DNA from: Coenobita brevimanus
Lineage: Eukaryota; Arthropoda; Malacostraca; Decapoda; Coenobitidae
Reading direction: 5' to 3'
Length of the DNA: 64,000 nt
Assembly (NCBI GenBank): GCA_032717465.1
Contig: CM064670.1
Coordinates: 15,148,931 to 15,212,930, forward strand
Positions within the stretch are counted from its first letter, which is position 1. Each line of letters starts with the position of its first letter. This document shows, in pieces, positions 23,940-35,782 of this stretch. The position numbers were made by a program, and so were the translations under genes. The notes beneath the pieces are model-generated. The model did not search any database. It saw only the letters and a program-made list of their open reading frames with translations, and was not told the origin of the DNA.

Positions 23940-24304
23940 CTGTATTAATTTACCACCTGTGCACCACATCTGTGGTGTGGCAGACTTGGGAAAAACTGAC
24001 CTTTGCGCTTCAAGCAATTTCATGTTAATAATTGCCATACATTAATAAAAAAACCCATGCACAAGTTGTTGTTGTTGAGTAACCCTGGTCTGTCTGGCTG
24101 AGTAAACCAATCAACCACAGGCAAGCAGTTGCAGAGCTGTCCCATGCAGTGAACTGATGTTCCCTTGTAGTAGACAGCGCCTCACCTCAGTGAGGCACAG
24201 GGAAGAGTATGGAGATTTGGTTCCTGGATCGATGCCGCACATGCATCTACCCACAGTCGACGGGGGTGCCATAACAGGCTCCACAGCACTCCATTACAGT
24301 AGCA

Positions 24305-24537
24305 GTTTGGTTATATGGTCACCACCCAGCATTGTAAATGGTTTCCTGGGTTACAGGAACCCATTAAGCTTGTCACTGCATAGAGCCGCCTGAAGTATAA
24401 AGAAAAGTACTGTATATAAAAAAATGGTAATTGTAGGAAGAGTGGGAGAAACAGGAAAAGAGAAGGCCAGACACAGAAAGAATGAAAAAGATGAAGAAAG
24501 AAATAAATGAGTGGATGATGGTCATCACCACCTCAGA
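24305..24537 (-). mobile_element. GATA-tailed SINE, lacking 3' end
   Basis: Shares GGTTATATGGTCACCACCCAGC through GGATGATGGTCATCACCACC with the 52.5-kb copy. The 3' terminus with the GATA tail is missing. A TACTGTA insertion is present at 24,404. Confidence 0.65.
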
Positions 24538-24553
24538 CCTCAGTACTGAAGTA

Positions 24554-24955
24554 CAGTACATCCCCCTAGTACGCACCTACTGTATATAGGCGGCAGAGGA
24601 TGTCGTGTACTAGGAACTCGCATACTGTGAATACATAAACTTATGGGAAAAATTACATATGGGCGGCACCCCCCTTCATGTGCAACCCTTGAGATGCCTT
24701 TCAGACCTAAGTATTGCACTATACGGGGGAAACAATCTTAGACATATTACCTAAGATAAAGTAAACCGACAAGATTATGGCTCTACTAGGCAAATTAACA
24801 AGGATATGGCTTAACCAACAAGAATATGGCTGCTTACCTTTACCCGCTATTGCTTCATGGGGGGCAATGTCGAGTACTCGGGGTAACCCTGGATTTGGGC
24901 CACTCTTCGCTGCCCTTCTTGCTTACAAGGAGTTCAATTCACGTACTAATAAAAA

Positions 24956-25041
<86 letters not shown>

Positions 25042-25101
25042 AGGGCCTCATGTACAGGGGGGATCGCGTACTCGGAACTCGCATACTCCTGTACTGTACT
25101 G
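24554..25101. mobile_element. MITE family T3, copy 2, with (CA)n expansion
   Basis: Reverse-complement relative of 22,038-22,997 (shared blocks near 24,590-24,760 and 24,850-24,950). Ends start CAGTAC at both sides, next to TA. An internal (CA)40 at about 24,957-25,037 replaces an A/T-rich tract of copy 1. Confidence 0.55.
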
Positions 25102-25104
25102 TAA

Positions 25105-26657
25105 ATCGGTCATTATAGTTACAAGTGAAACAAACTGAAAGACTCTAAATTCCCTTGTTCACACATTTGTAAGGAGTTTGAGTGGTTGATGGGACTTCTC
25201 GGCTGGATGGACTGGAGTTGATCACCAACAACAAAAACAAAAGGGGTTTGATTTTTTTTTTTTTAAGGATGCTCTGGTTAAATAATACCTGGGAGTAACT
25301 ACCACCTCAAACAGAGGCTGCATTACTCTGTGTTTGGCCACTTATCATGCATAAATATGTACTTTGTGTGGCGGGGCATTGTAAGTTTTTTTGTAGCTAA
25401 AATTGACAAGATTCTGGAAAGTGTGCCTGAGGCCAGCAGACATGCTCATTAAAAACACACTGCAGCTGAGGGGTTGAGGATGAAGTAAAGGGGTCTTATG
25501 TAAACTGATTTCAGAAATGTTTTGACCAAATCGGAAAAGAATACAGTACCATGTAGAATCCTGATAGCTGCTCCCTGTGTTTTGTTAAAGCCAGCCAGAT
25601 CATACAGTATAAGAGTGCAGGACTGGCCCCCTCTTTTCTCCTTTTTATATTGGCTTCAGTTCATGTTGCAAGCAGCTGTGTAGTACCGGTACACTTGAGC
25701 TAATCCCAAAATCCTCCTCTTGACTGAATGGAAGCAATACTGTAGATGGGGTGTTATACTGAATGAAGGCCTATTCATTTAATATGATATGATAGTTCAG
25801 AGCTTTGCTAGACCAAACAAGAAATTGTTCAGTGACTCTTCCTTTTACAATCTAGAAAAGCTTCAACCTACCAACCACAGTTATTCATTTGGTATGAACT
25901 TCAGGCTGTGGTAGCTTCAGACCACCAACCACTGTTTTTAACTTGGTAAGAAATTTGGGCAATGGTGGTGGTAGAGAGTGTACAGAAGCTTATAGCACAG
26001 GGGAGAAGAGTACCAGTATCCCTGTGGCTTCTTCTTCTCTGATTTGTATCTACAGGGAGATCAAACAGCTGTGTTTTAGACCTTCCCACCTTAGCCTATG
26101 TGAATACTTATTTGTGAATTTGAGTTACCGGTACATTATTTTGTTTTGGCCTTAGGTTTAGCCTATCTGAGTGTAGCTAAAGCTGGTGGATTGCAGGACA
26201 TTGGCCACTTCAGCCATACTCCCAGAGAAATTTTGCTGAGGTTATATTGAAGGACTGTCTGTGGCAGGAGAGTGAGGGAGCTACTATTAAAGACTCTACT
26301 ATCGATCCACTGCCTTATGATAAATAGCAGGTCGGTGAACAGTGACTTTTGAACATTATTGATGTTATCTTCAAATTACAAATTACAACAAGCTTTTCAG
26401 AATAGTGTACTGTATTGTATGAGGGTTCTTCAACCAAAAAGTGGAGCAATATTCCTGACAAAAACTGTACATGAGGTAGCAAGTGTTGTCTTGGTGTGAG
26501 AAGCTGCATTACAGTTGGGGGATAGTGAAGATAGTTCATTAGTTTAATTTTATGTTTATCCTAGTACTGAAGCAGAGAACAGTGGTGGCATCATAATGTA
26601 TTTTCAACTTTTTTATTTTAATGTTTGCTTGTATAATATTTTTGTTTTTCTTTGCAG
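25105..26657. other. unassigned non-coding sequence
   Basis: I see no exon or element here. It lies directly upstream of the PPP1R16 exon and contains scattered TACAGTA, TACCGGTA and TACCAGTA words. A pyrimidine-rich acceptor (TTTTTCTTTGCAG) ends at 26,657. Confidence 0.45.
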
Positions 26658-27073
26658 GTTTACAGCATAATAGATAATCCGTCCAAGCATGATCTCAATA
26701 CAGTACAACTGTATCTTGGTGCCTTAGTTTTGTACAGTAGCTTTGAGTTTTTATTTGGAAATATGAAAGTTTAGTAGAAAATTTATCATTTGAACAAGAT
26801 GCCAGTTGAAGTAAGAGTGAGAAGTATGCTGCATAATATGAACTTAGACTGTAAACTGAGAAGTCTCATATTTTTCTATAGATTACACTCCCATAGTGTT
26901 TCTGAATTATCAGCCATGGTCTTAGAGGGAAGTGATAATAGAAGTACTGCCTTGTTAAGTGTATTCTTGCAAAACAGTGATCCCCTTGAACTCTTGTAAG
27001 GTGTCATTCCAATGTGAAACTTCAGCATCTGTCAATTGTGATAGCGCGTGAGGTGGGCGGCAAGCTTGTCAAA

Positions 27074-27332
27074 ATGGAGCACAGTGAGCTTATTGCCGAG
27101 ATGGCTTACATTGAGAAGCTGTCGACGCAAGAGCGACTTAAGCTGGCCAGACGCCGACGCATGCAGCAGATGAAGAAGTGGTCACAAAAGGAGAAGGAGA
27201 TGGTGGGAAGCAAGAGGGAAAAAACAGCATTGAATGAAGCACAGAAGAGGCGGCGGGAGAATGCAAAGAAAGTTCTCTTTATTAGTAATGTGATGCTGTT
27301 GGAAGCTGCTGCCAGGAATGATATTGAAGAAG
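27074..27332 (+). CDS. PPP1R16: PPP1R16/TIMAP-like protein, coding exon 1
   Basis: Encodes the first 86 residues of a protein phosphatase 1 regulatory subunit of the MYPT3/TIMAP type, which targets PP1 catalytic subunit to membranes or the cytoskeleton. ATG at 27,074 (context CAAAATGG) is the first ATG in this frame. Helical residues 5-40 include LSTQERLKLARRRRMQQMKK, resembling the vertebrate N-terminus as I recall it. KVLF at residues 66-69 fits the RVxF PP1-docking motif and is followed by LLEAAARNDIEE. The exon ends after GAAGAAG in phase 1 at donor GTTAGT (27,333). A strong acceptor at 26,657 suggests the exon starts at 26,658 with about 415 nt of 5' UTR and an upstream non-coding exon. 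Whether it is the A or B paralogue cannot be decided. Confidence 0.88.
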
Positions 27333-28129
27333 GTTAGTTTCCTTCATTATGATTTTTAGTATGGTAGCTAATACAGTAAGTTGGTTGTATGTCACCTTTT
27401 ACTTCCAGTAGAATCTTACTTTAGTGTATGTTGCAAATGCCACTGAACTTCTGTCGGCCAAAACAAACAATGACTGTTAAATGGGATGCTCTGAGTCGCA
27501 ATAAATGTGTTTCCTACCCTTTTTACTCCAGCCTGGCCCGAAATTGTCCCCTCCCCATCATGACTGTTTAGTTGTATTAACATAATACAGTGTACCGTAC
27601 TGTTTAGTAATACAGTGTACAGTACTGTATAGTAATACAGTACAGTACTGTACTAGTCATGAAGAGGTGCTATGACAAGGTTGTGAAATAAGCTGCAAAA
27701 GAGTGAAATTATGGATCAGGTTAATGTAAAATTTTATTACTAGAATATGCTGTTGTATTCATTTATTTTCAAACTTATGCTTGATATCAGACATTGGTGG
27801 GACGATTGGATGTAACAGATTATCGACTGTATCAGAACAGACTTCCCCCCAGTTTGTATGTTATAGTGAGGGTCTGCTGATTTATATAACTTTTTATATA
27901 TTTATTTGTTTATTTATTTTTTATTTTGCTACTAAGGCCAGAGTAAATAACAGAAAATTGTCAGTTGAATTACATTGCTACTTATAAAGATTAAGCAGGT
28001 TTCCCTCAGTTTGTATAACTACTGGTGCTTGGTCATATTTTGGAATACATCCCAGTCCTATAATGAGGATAACTTGTATCCTGTTGTTAGCAGCAGTGTT
28101 CACATAGGAGAGGAAGAGAATTTAAAATA
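27333..28129. other. start of PPP1R16 intron 1
   Basis: Non-coding. It includes a dense run of TACAGTA/TACTGTA/TACCGTA words at 27,586-27,654. Confidence 0.7.
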
Positions 28130-31100
28130 CAGTAAACTCTCAATTATCCGTTGCTGCAATATCCGTCCCAACGCAATATCAAGCGCACCTGTCTTAGCTC
28201 TGTTAATGCAATATCCAGCTAAATTATGCAACATCCAGCGCCAAAACAGGATGTAACTGGCGGTCCAATGCAATATCTGGTGTTAAGGCATCTCAACTGG
28301 CTCATAAGAGGTAGCCAACCAACGCCAGGGGAAATTCCAAAACTCAGAAGCCAGTGAAAACGCCCACTATGTGCCAGTTAATCAGAATCCGCCATGGGTG
28401 CGCCTCACTCAGTGCACAAAGAATACCTCGGCGCTCTCATTCTCGCATGTGAATGTTTTTGAGTGAGGATGTGCAGTACCTGTGTGCTCCACTCTCCTGA
28501 CCACACAATCACAAAACCTTCCTGCTGTCACTAACTCTGAGCGTCCTACGTTCAAGGTTGTGTACTGTATTGTATTGCAAAGCCAAGAGCCTCTCAGTTA
28601 TCATGTCCTAGTGTTCCATTGTTGTTATAAAATTCTTTATACTGTACTGTTTACGAGTGTGAGTGCTAGCCCCCAGTGCAGTTTCTCCTATTCCCCAGTG
28701 CTGTTTCTTCTCCCCCCCCCTTCCCCCGCGTGCTGTTTCTCCTTTTGTCATGCCTCGCCTGTGCCCTGAAAGTGCTCGTTACTAGTTGTGCATGATGGTT
28801 GAGCTGTGGCTTTTGTGGTGGTGCCCTGGCTGGTGCAGGTCCTGCTGGCCTTGTGTTGGTCCCTGCCTCCATGAGCTGCTAAGAGGCATCGTATTGTTTT
28901 CTCCATGGAGAAGATGAAGATTATTGAGAAGATAGAGCAAGGCTGAACCATTGCAAGGCTAATGGAGCACTGTGACATGCCCTGGACCACGTTGCAGGAT
29001 ATGTGGAAGAACAAGCACTCCATCAAGGTGTTCTTCCAGGGTCAACATGGTGCGATTATGCTAAGGCATGAATGCAAGATGATGGCCAAGCCATGCCTTT
29101 GTGAACTCGACCAGACCTGCCAGAAGTGGTTTTGACAACAGTGTGGTAGTGGCGTGATTTTGTGTCCTGTCAAGCTGAAGGTTGCAGCAGCCAAGTTCGC
29201 TGAGCAGCGGGGGATTGCGGATTTCAGGGTGTTTGAAGATTGAGTGACTCAGTTCAAACATTGACATGGGCTGTCCAACAAGATGACCTGTGGTGAAGTG
29301 TTGGATGCAGACATGGAAGGAATTGGTGAGTTTTGTACCAAGCTTAAAAACCTGATGGATGAAGAAGGGTTATGTCTCAGTAAGGTAAATAATGCTGATG
29401 AAACTGGTCTGTTCTTCAGGTCTTTGCCAACTAATACCTTGGCAGATGTAAAGAAGTCAATACCTGGTCAGAAGGTGAGCAAACAGTGCCTGTCTGTTTT
29501 GGATTGTGCCAATGCAACAGGCTTCATTGTCTGAAATTTGTTGTAGTGGGGCGTGCTAAACAGCTACGTTGTGTCAGGGGTTAATGGATCATCTAGTGAT
29601 TTATTTCCACATGCTGAAGGCTTGGTTTACAGCCAAGACCTTCAAAGATTGGTTCTACAGTCTGTGAAGGAGATTATTTGTTATCAAACGGAGAGTCTTG
29701 GCCTTGTCCATGATCAAGTGAAGGCTCTGCTGCTCCTCAACAATGCTCCTGTTCATCCTTCTGAGACGGAGTTGGTTGGAGATGGAGGTCGTATTAGGGT
29801 CATGTTCGTGCCCCTTAATTCAACCTCAGTCCTGCAACTCATGGACTAGGGTATTATCATGGCAACGAAGTGGCTGTAATGGAAGAGATTTATGGAAGAT
29901 GTGATGGTTGTGTTCAAGGACGAGGAGGAGGCAGCCCTAGGGGTGGACCGTAGGGGGTAGAAGACCTTGGCCAACCTCAAGTGGTCTTTCCTTAAGCCTG
30001 CTATCTACAGCTGGGCACAGGCGTGGAGGGAACTTTCTGCACTCATGCTTGAGCATGGTTGGAACAAGCTCCTCAAAGGGTAAAGAGGTCATTGCTGACT
30101 TTACTGGCCTCAAAGCTCAGGATTTCGTCCAGCGTATGGAAGCAGCAGGGGAACAGTTAACTGAAAACATGATCCACAGTTTGCTGGAAGAGGATGAGGG
30201 AGACCCCAGGTACCTGACTCTGTCCAACAGGGAAATTGTGGAGTCTGTGACTGCAGGGGGCAATAAGCACAAAGTGGAGGAGGAAGAGGAGGACACTGAT
30301 GACGAAGTGGCAGAAATCCTGAGGCTCCAACAGTTTGTGATTCAGTGGATGTCTTTCTTGACTATTGCGAGCATCATATTTGGCAGCCCATTTTTGCTGA
30401 TGCCGTGGCCACTTACCTGCGACAGGGCCGTGAGAATGTGATGAAGCAGCAGTCAAGAAAGATCCCCCGGCAGTCCTCCATCACATCCTTTTTCTGTCCA
30501 ACGACTCCCACCACTCTGTCGCCACAGTCCTCGACTTCCTCGCATCATCCTCTGTCACCCCAGCCATTGACTTCTTCGTACTGGCCTCTGTCACCCCAGC
30601 CCTCTACTTCTTTATATTGTTGTCGTTTACCCCAGCCAGGCACCACCTTGGCCACTTCTTCATCTCAGCCAGGCACTTCAGCCATGGCTCCACCATCAGC
30701 CCCACTGACTGTTGTCTCTCCACCTGAGGTCAGTCAGATGCCTCATAGGAGCTCCACCTGACTCCCTCTGCCAGTCCATCTCCGCTACCTGCTCCAGTGC
30801 CCTTGGCAGAGATCAAGCATGAGGTGGTGGAGCTGGAGTAATCGTTGGGGGAGACTTTCATCACTAGACTACATAGACCATACAGTACTGTACTGCACAG
30901 TGTGCAACTCTACCATCTGTTGTTGCCAACACTAAATGTGTACATACTGTACAGTAGCACACTATGTACAGTACTGTATTATAGTACTGTGTCATTACAG
31001 TATGGTATTATGTTTATAAGCTCAGTTTTCATCTTTTACTCTTGGTAAAGTTTTTAGGATAGAGGGTCAAGATGGATAGAATCACAGTATCTGGCTAAAA

Positions 31101-31193
31101 GGGGAATGGTGCACTGCATATGCGATATCTGGCATTTCATGTTATTTGGCAAAGGGCTTGGCTGAATTGCAGTGGATAATTGAGAGTTTACTG
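28130..31193 (+). mobile_element. pogo/Tigger DNA transposon, 3,064 bp
   Basis: TIRs begin CAGTAAACTCTCAATTATCC at the left and match the complement of the right end for the first ~20 bp. Both are flanked by TA (28,128-28,129; 31,194-31,195). Inside is one decayed transposase gene on the + strand. It sits in intron 1 of the PPP1R16-like gene. The terminal motif, TA target and CENP-B/DDE_1-type transposase together identify the pogo group of the Tc1-mariner superfamily. Confidence 0.92.
28865..30845 (+). pseudogene. Tigger/pogo transposase, inactivated
   Basis: Reads in order across stops and frameshifts. A CENP-B-type helix-turn-helix N-terminus (KRHRIVFSMEKMKIIEKIEQ) is followed by DDE_1 domain pieces: NNADETGLFF with the first catalytic Asp (about 29,390); LLLLNNAPVHPSE (about 29,735), where the second catalytic Asp of the usual LDNAP is Asn; and TSVLQLMD (about 29,825) near the third. 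An acidic segment and a Ser/Pro-rich tail follow. The tail holds QSSITSFF (30,471-30,494), a PCNA-interacting (PIP-box) consensus of the kind known in Drosophila pogo transposase. Multiple in-frame stops and the D-to-N change rule out activity. Confidence 0.88.
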
Positions 31194-31195
31194 TA

Positions 31196-31264
31196 TTCTG
31201 TTAGCATCACAAAAGGGACTGGACAGCACTTGGTCTGCATTTAGCTTGTGAATACTGTAGTGTA

Positions 31265-31302
<38 letters not shown>

Positions 31303-32430
31303 GTTGACTTTTTGTCATACCTGATGAATAAAACCTGTTATTTTTTTAATGGTTTGTTATCTTTGTGTGGTGTGGACACAACTGTTGGTAAAGTCACTAG
31401 TATTTTTATTCTGGCTGACTTAGGCTGATTTTATAAAACTTTGAAAAATATCACATTAGTCAACTGGTTGCATATTTCTACCAGTATCTCAGAAGGATAT
31501 AGTGGGTGGTATGTCAGTAAATCTTCCCCACAAGTTAGGCTGATGACCACATTCCAGTTAAATTAGTAAGGTTATATGTTTAATAAATTAACAAACACAG
31601 TATTTGTGAGTACATAAACTATCTTTGGTTGTGTGGTAAAGATATTCCTGCAGTCTTAGAGTACTGTAGAGTGTTGCAAAGTTGCATTTTAAAAATTTTG
31701 TGAGAATTTTTTTTATCCTGTAATGCAGTACATTTACCTCTGGGAGACCCCATTTTACTTTTTGTGAATTAGACTGGTAACCAAGGTGTGTAGATGGTAG
31801 CATATTCATATTTAACTAGAGCTGTGCAGGACATTTAAAATGAGTCCTGGTAGTGTGACTCTACATATGCTTGCATATATTCGCACCCTGTTGTTTCAGT
31901 TGTTGACATTAATAAATGTATAGACTGACACATGCACAATTTACCAGTAGCCATTACAGCACTTCATCTATCTCATGAGCTACTATTGCTGATACTGTAG
32001 GCACCACATGCCAGTTTATACTTAATCAGTATAAGGAAGGATTAATTCTGGCAATAACTCCCTTTCCAAGGAGAAGCTCTGATCCTGCAGTGGACCTCAT
32101 ATGAACTGATACAGATACAACATCAAGATTACCTTAGGCTTGTGCCAGATGTTTATAAAAACTGAGGGAGACCTTGTATGATAGTCAAGGGTTATGCTAT
32201 GGGTGCTTGCATAGATATGAGAAGTTGTATTATACTGTATACAGTATTCAGTCATTTGTTAACCTAGGGGTATTGCGCAGGCTGGAGCCCTTTATACAAG
32301 GATATGCTTTGTCATTATAAAAGCTGGTCTTTTAAACAACTCCCAGTCTTGACCTACTTGCTTACTAATGTCCCCTCTTTAACCCCAACTAAAGTACTTA
32401 CCGGTATATGATTTTGTGTGTAAATATATA
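31196..32430. other. intron 1 sequence, unassigned
   Basis: A long poly(T) run lies at about 31,269-31,299. No exon or transposon is identified. Confidence 0.5.
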
Positions 32431-32432
32431 TA

Positions 32433-33799
32433 CAGTAATCCCTCTACTTTCCGGAAGCCCACTTTCCGGACATCCCCACTTACCGGACATTGTGGGCCTG
32501 GAACATCGGAACCAAAAAATGGCCAGAAAAAGATAAAAAGTCCCCAAGAAATCCGAATTTTTTCCCACCCGTAATTTGAAATTGCCGCACGGCGCCAAAC
32601 AGCTGCTTACACCATTGCCCCTTCACCCCTTCCTTCCTCCCCCCTCCCCCCTTCCCTGTCAGGGTTCTATCTATCTATCTATTGCCAGACGCCATAATCC
32701 CGCAAGGGGTGGCCATTTGACTCTGAGTTATTTGTTTTACGGGGAGGGGCACTAACCCTCCACCAACCCACTTGTTGACACGTAGGGAGCACGTATGGTT
32801 TGGTTATATGGTTACCACCCAGCAATTTGGTAATGAAAAATTTGTTTGGTAATGAATCAGAATAATGCATTACCAAATGGATTTTTCACATGTATGAGGA
32901 TACACAGGATGGAGATGGTGGATTGTTTGCTCTCTCTGATTAATCTGCTACCTTACATAGTGTGAAAATAATCAACATGCTGTTAATTTTAAGGAGAGTG
33001 ATTACATGTATTTCCACTTGTATATATAATTAGTGAAGAATAAATGCTAGCTTTACGAATTTGGTAATGAAAAGTTAAATTTGGTAGTGAAAGTTGAGGA
33101 GATTGGTAATGTGGCCATTGCAATCTGGCAGCTCTGTTTCTCCGACATCAACAGTTACTCCCAAACTTCGATTGTGAATAGATCCTTATTGTACTGGAAG
33201 CCACACGTGCTCGTTTTTTGTGAATAAACAGTGAATATACAGCAATACCTTGCCTCTAGACCACATGGGAATTTACAGTGTTGTGCAGTGTTAAGAAATT
33301 TGAACTTAGAGTGCAAAGGATCAACTGTGGAGTGCAAGTTGGCAGTTTATCTGGCAGTTAGAACTGCAGTGGTGCAGTTAAGAACAATGTGCAGTGTTAA
33401 ACAATTATAACTCACAGTGCAAAGAATTAAGTGCAGCACAACACTGGATTACTGTACGTGCTTCAAGAGTATTTTCACCACTGCCAAAACCTTAGAAAGG
33501 CAGCCACAAACGTGATGTAAGTACCCTGGCTGAGGTACAGTCACTTCTAATTCCTCATCCTTTGGTTCCTTTTCATTTATTTCATGTTTTATGTCCACTA
33601 TTGGTGTGAATAGGGTCTTAAATAGGTTTAAATAGGTGCTATGCATGTCCGGTAGGGAGTTATTTAGGTGGCTTTCAAAGTTAGGCTGGGTTAGGGTCTA
33701 TAAGTACCAGTCCAGGAGGCTGGTGCCCACTATCCGGACAGGACCACTTTTCGGACGTGCCTTTGGCTCTATTACCTCGGATAGTGGAGGGATTACTTG
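32433..33799. mobile_element. pogo-like MITE family T1, copy 1
   Basis: Left terminus CAGTAATCCCTCTACTTTCC and right terminus (inward) CAAGTAATCCCTCCACTATCC, flanked by TA at 32,431-32,432 and 33,800-33,801. Aligns along most of its length with 48,906-49,968, apart from the SINE insertion at 32,667-32,823 and a ~140-bp stretch near 33,340-33,480 absent from copy 2. Non-coding. It lies in intron 1 of the PPP1R16-like gene. Confidence 0.88.
32667..32823 (-). mobile_element. GATA-tailed SINE, 5'-truncated, nested in T1 MITE
   Basis: (TCTA)n then TTGCCAGACGCC...GGGTGGCCATTTGACTC...ACCACCCAGC. The homologous T1 MITE at 49.1 kb lacks it, giving the empty site after GTCAGGGTT. Confidence 0.85.
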
Positions 33800-33801
33800 T
33801 A

Positions 33802-34527
<726 letters not shown>

Positions 34528-35189
34528 TAAGCATTCACACACATTCATACAAGCATTCATGCATGCTTACACACACATGTGCATGCAACTATTGTCTTAT
34601 TGCCATCAATGAAATCATCAGTTTCTGCAGTAGGATGTTAGAAATATTTTACTCTTTGTGAGGACTAGCATTTCAAAAAATGCTGATTTAGAGAGAGAGA
34701 GAGAGAGTGCAATCAAGTTATGATGTTAAAAAGTACAGAACTCAGCCTAGCAAAATGTAGAGTTGTTGTTGTTGCTATTGCTTAACTCAGGTCTGTCTGA
34801 TCAAGTAGACGAATTGGCCACAGGTAAGCAACTGCCCCTTTGGGATTGTCCCATAGGTTTCCTACACCAGTGATGTGTCTGCATCTTAGGCTGCGTTCAC
34901 ACCAAGCGATTCGATTCGATTCAATTCATGGAGAATCATATCGATTCATGATTCGTCTTGATGCGACATGTTAATTCCTATAGGAACTGTTCACACCAAG
35001 CGAATCAATTCAATTCAAATCATGGCAATTCAAGGCGATTCAGAATCACTGATGCGCGAGGGTCCATTTTTTCATCAGTCACGGTGATTCAGTGGAGGAG
35101 TGAGCACCATGCTACCGGACGTCCTGATAAATTTAGTGAGAGAGCGACGTGCTATTTATGATGCTAAAAAGTGGAACAATGATTTTGGT

Positions 35190-35430
35190 GCATTCACAAC
35201 GATAAACATATTATGTCTATTTTTTTTACTCTATTCAGTCATAAATGAAGGATGTCTATTTTTTTACTGTATTCACAGCCATAAATAAAGGATGTCTATT
35301 TTCTTAATATATTCACAACCAGAAACAAAGAATTTATACTTATTTTTACTCTATGCACAACCAGAAATAAAAGATATGTTTTCTTAATGTATTCTGTATT
35401 CATAACCAGAAATAAAAGATGTCTTTTATA
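35190..35430. repeat. ~57-bp minisatellite inside Harbinger element
   Basis: Four to five diverged units built on GATGTCTATTTTTTTACTCTATTCACAACCA and AGAAATAAA. It occupies the place expected for the rest of the transposase gene. Confidence 0.75.
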
Positions 35431-35482
35431 CTGCATGAAACACTACTTCTCCCAACTTTCAGACTTTTTAACAGTTCACTTC

Positions 35483-35782
35483 TTACCTAAGGTAAATGGC
35501 AATCCTTTCTTCAACTCCAACTGCACGTCGGTAATTAGTATTCTGTTTTCTTATGTTGGGTGCAGTCAACTCCACTAGCATTTTAAACTGTTCAGTGGTC
35601 ATCCTAAAATAATCATAAAACTTGTCTGAATTTTTTATCAAATCTAGGAACAAGTGTCCGAAACTCCCAAAATCAGGTCTTTTTGCATTAATTTCATGCA
35701 CCCATATTCTTCTTGGACGCCTACGCCTACGCCGTCTCAGCCACAGCAACACCTCTATTTCAGCAAGAGCGTCTACGTCCAT
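35483..35782 (-). pseudogene. Harbinger transposase, N-terminal exon
   Basis: 100 codons from ATG at 35,782. The arginine-rich RRRRRRRPRRIWVHEINAKR is followed by FLDLIKNSDKFYDYFRMTTEQF and a VGVEERIAIYLR block, closely resembling the N-terminal domain of HARBI1-type nucleases before the DDE core. The frame stops at CTTAGGTAA, but the same bases form a splice donor (AG|GTAAGA), so this could be a true first exon of an intron-containing transposase. No DDE domain follows; the minisatellite takes its place, so the product would be catalytically dead. It could have supplied only a DNA-binding part. Confidence 0.85.

Noticed and set aside
26790..26999. 70-codon frame just upstream of PPP1R16 exon 1
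   Set aside because: Probably 5' UTR or an upstream ORF. No domain and no conservation evidence, so not called a gene.
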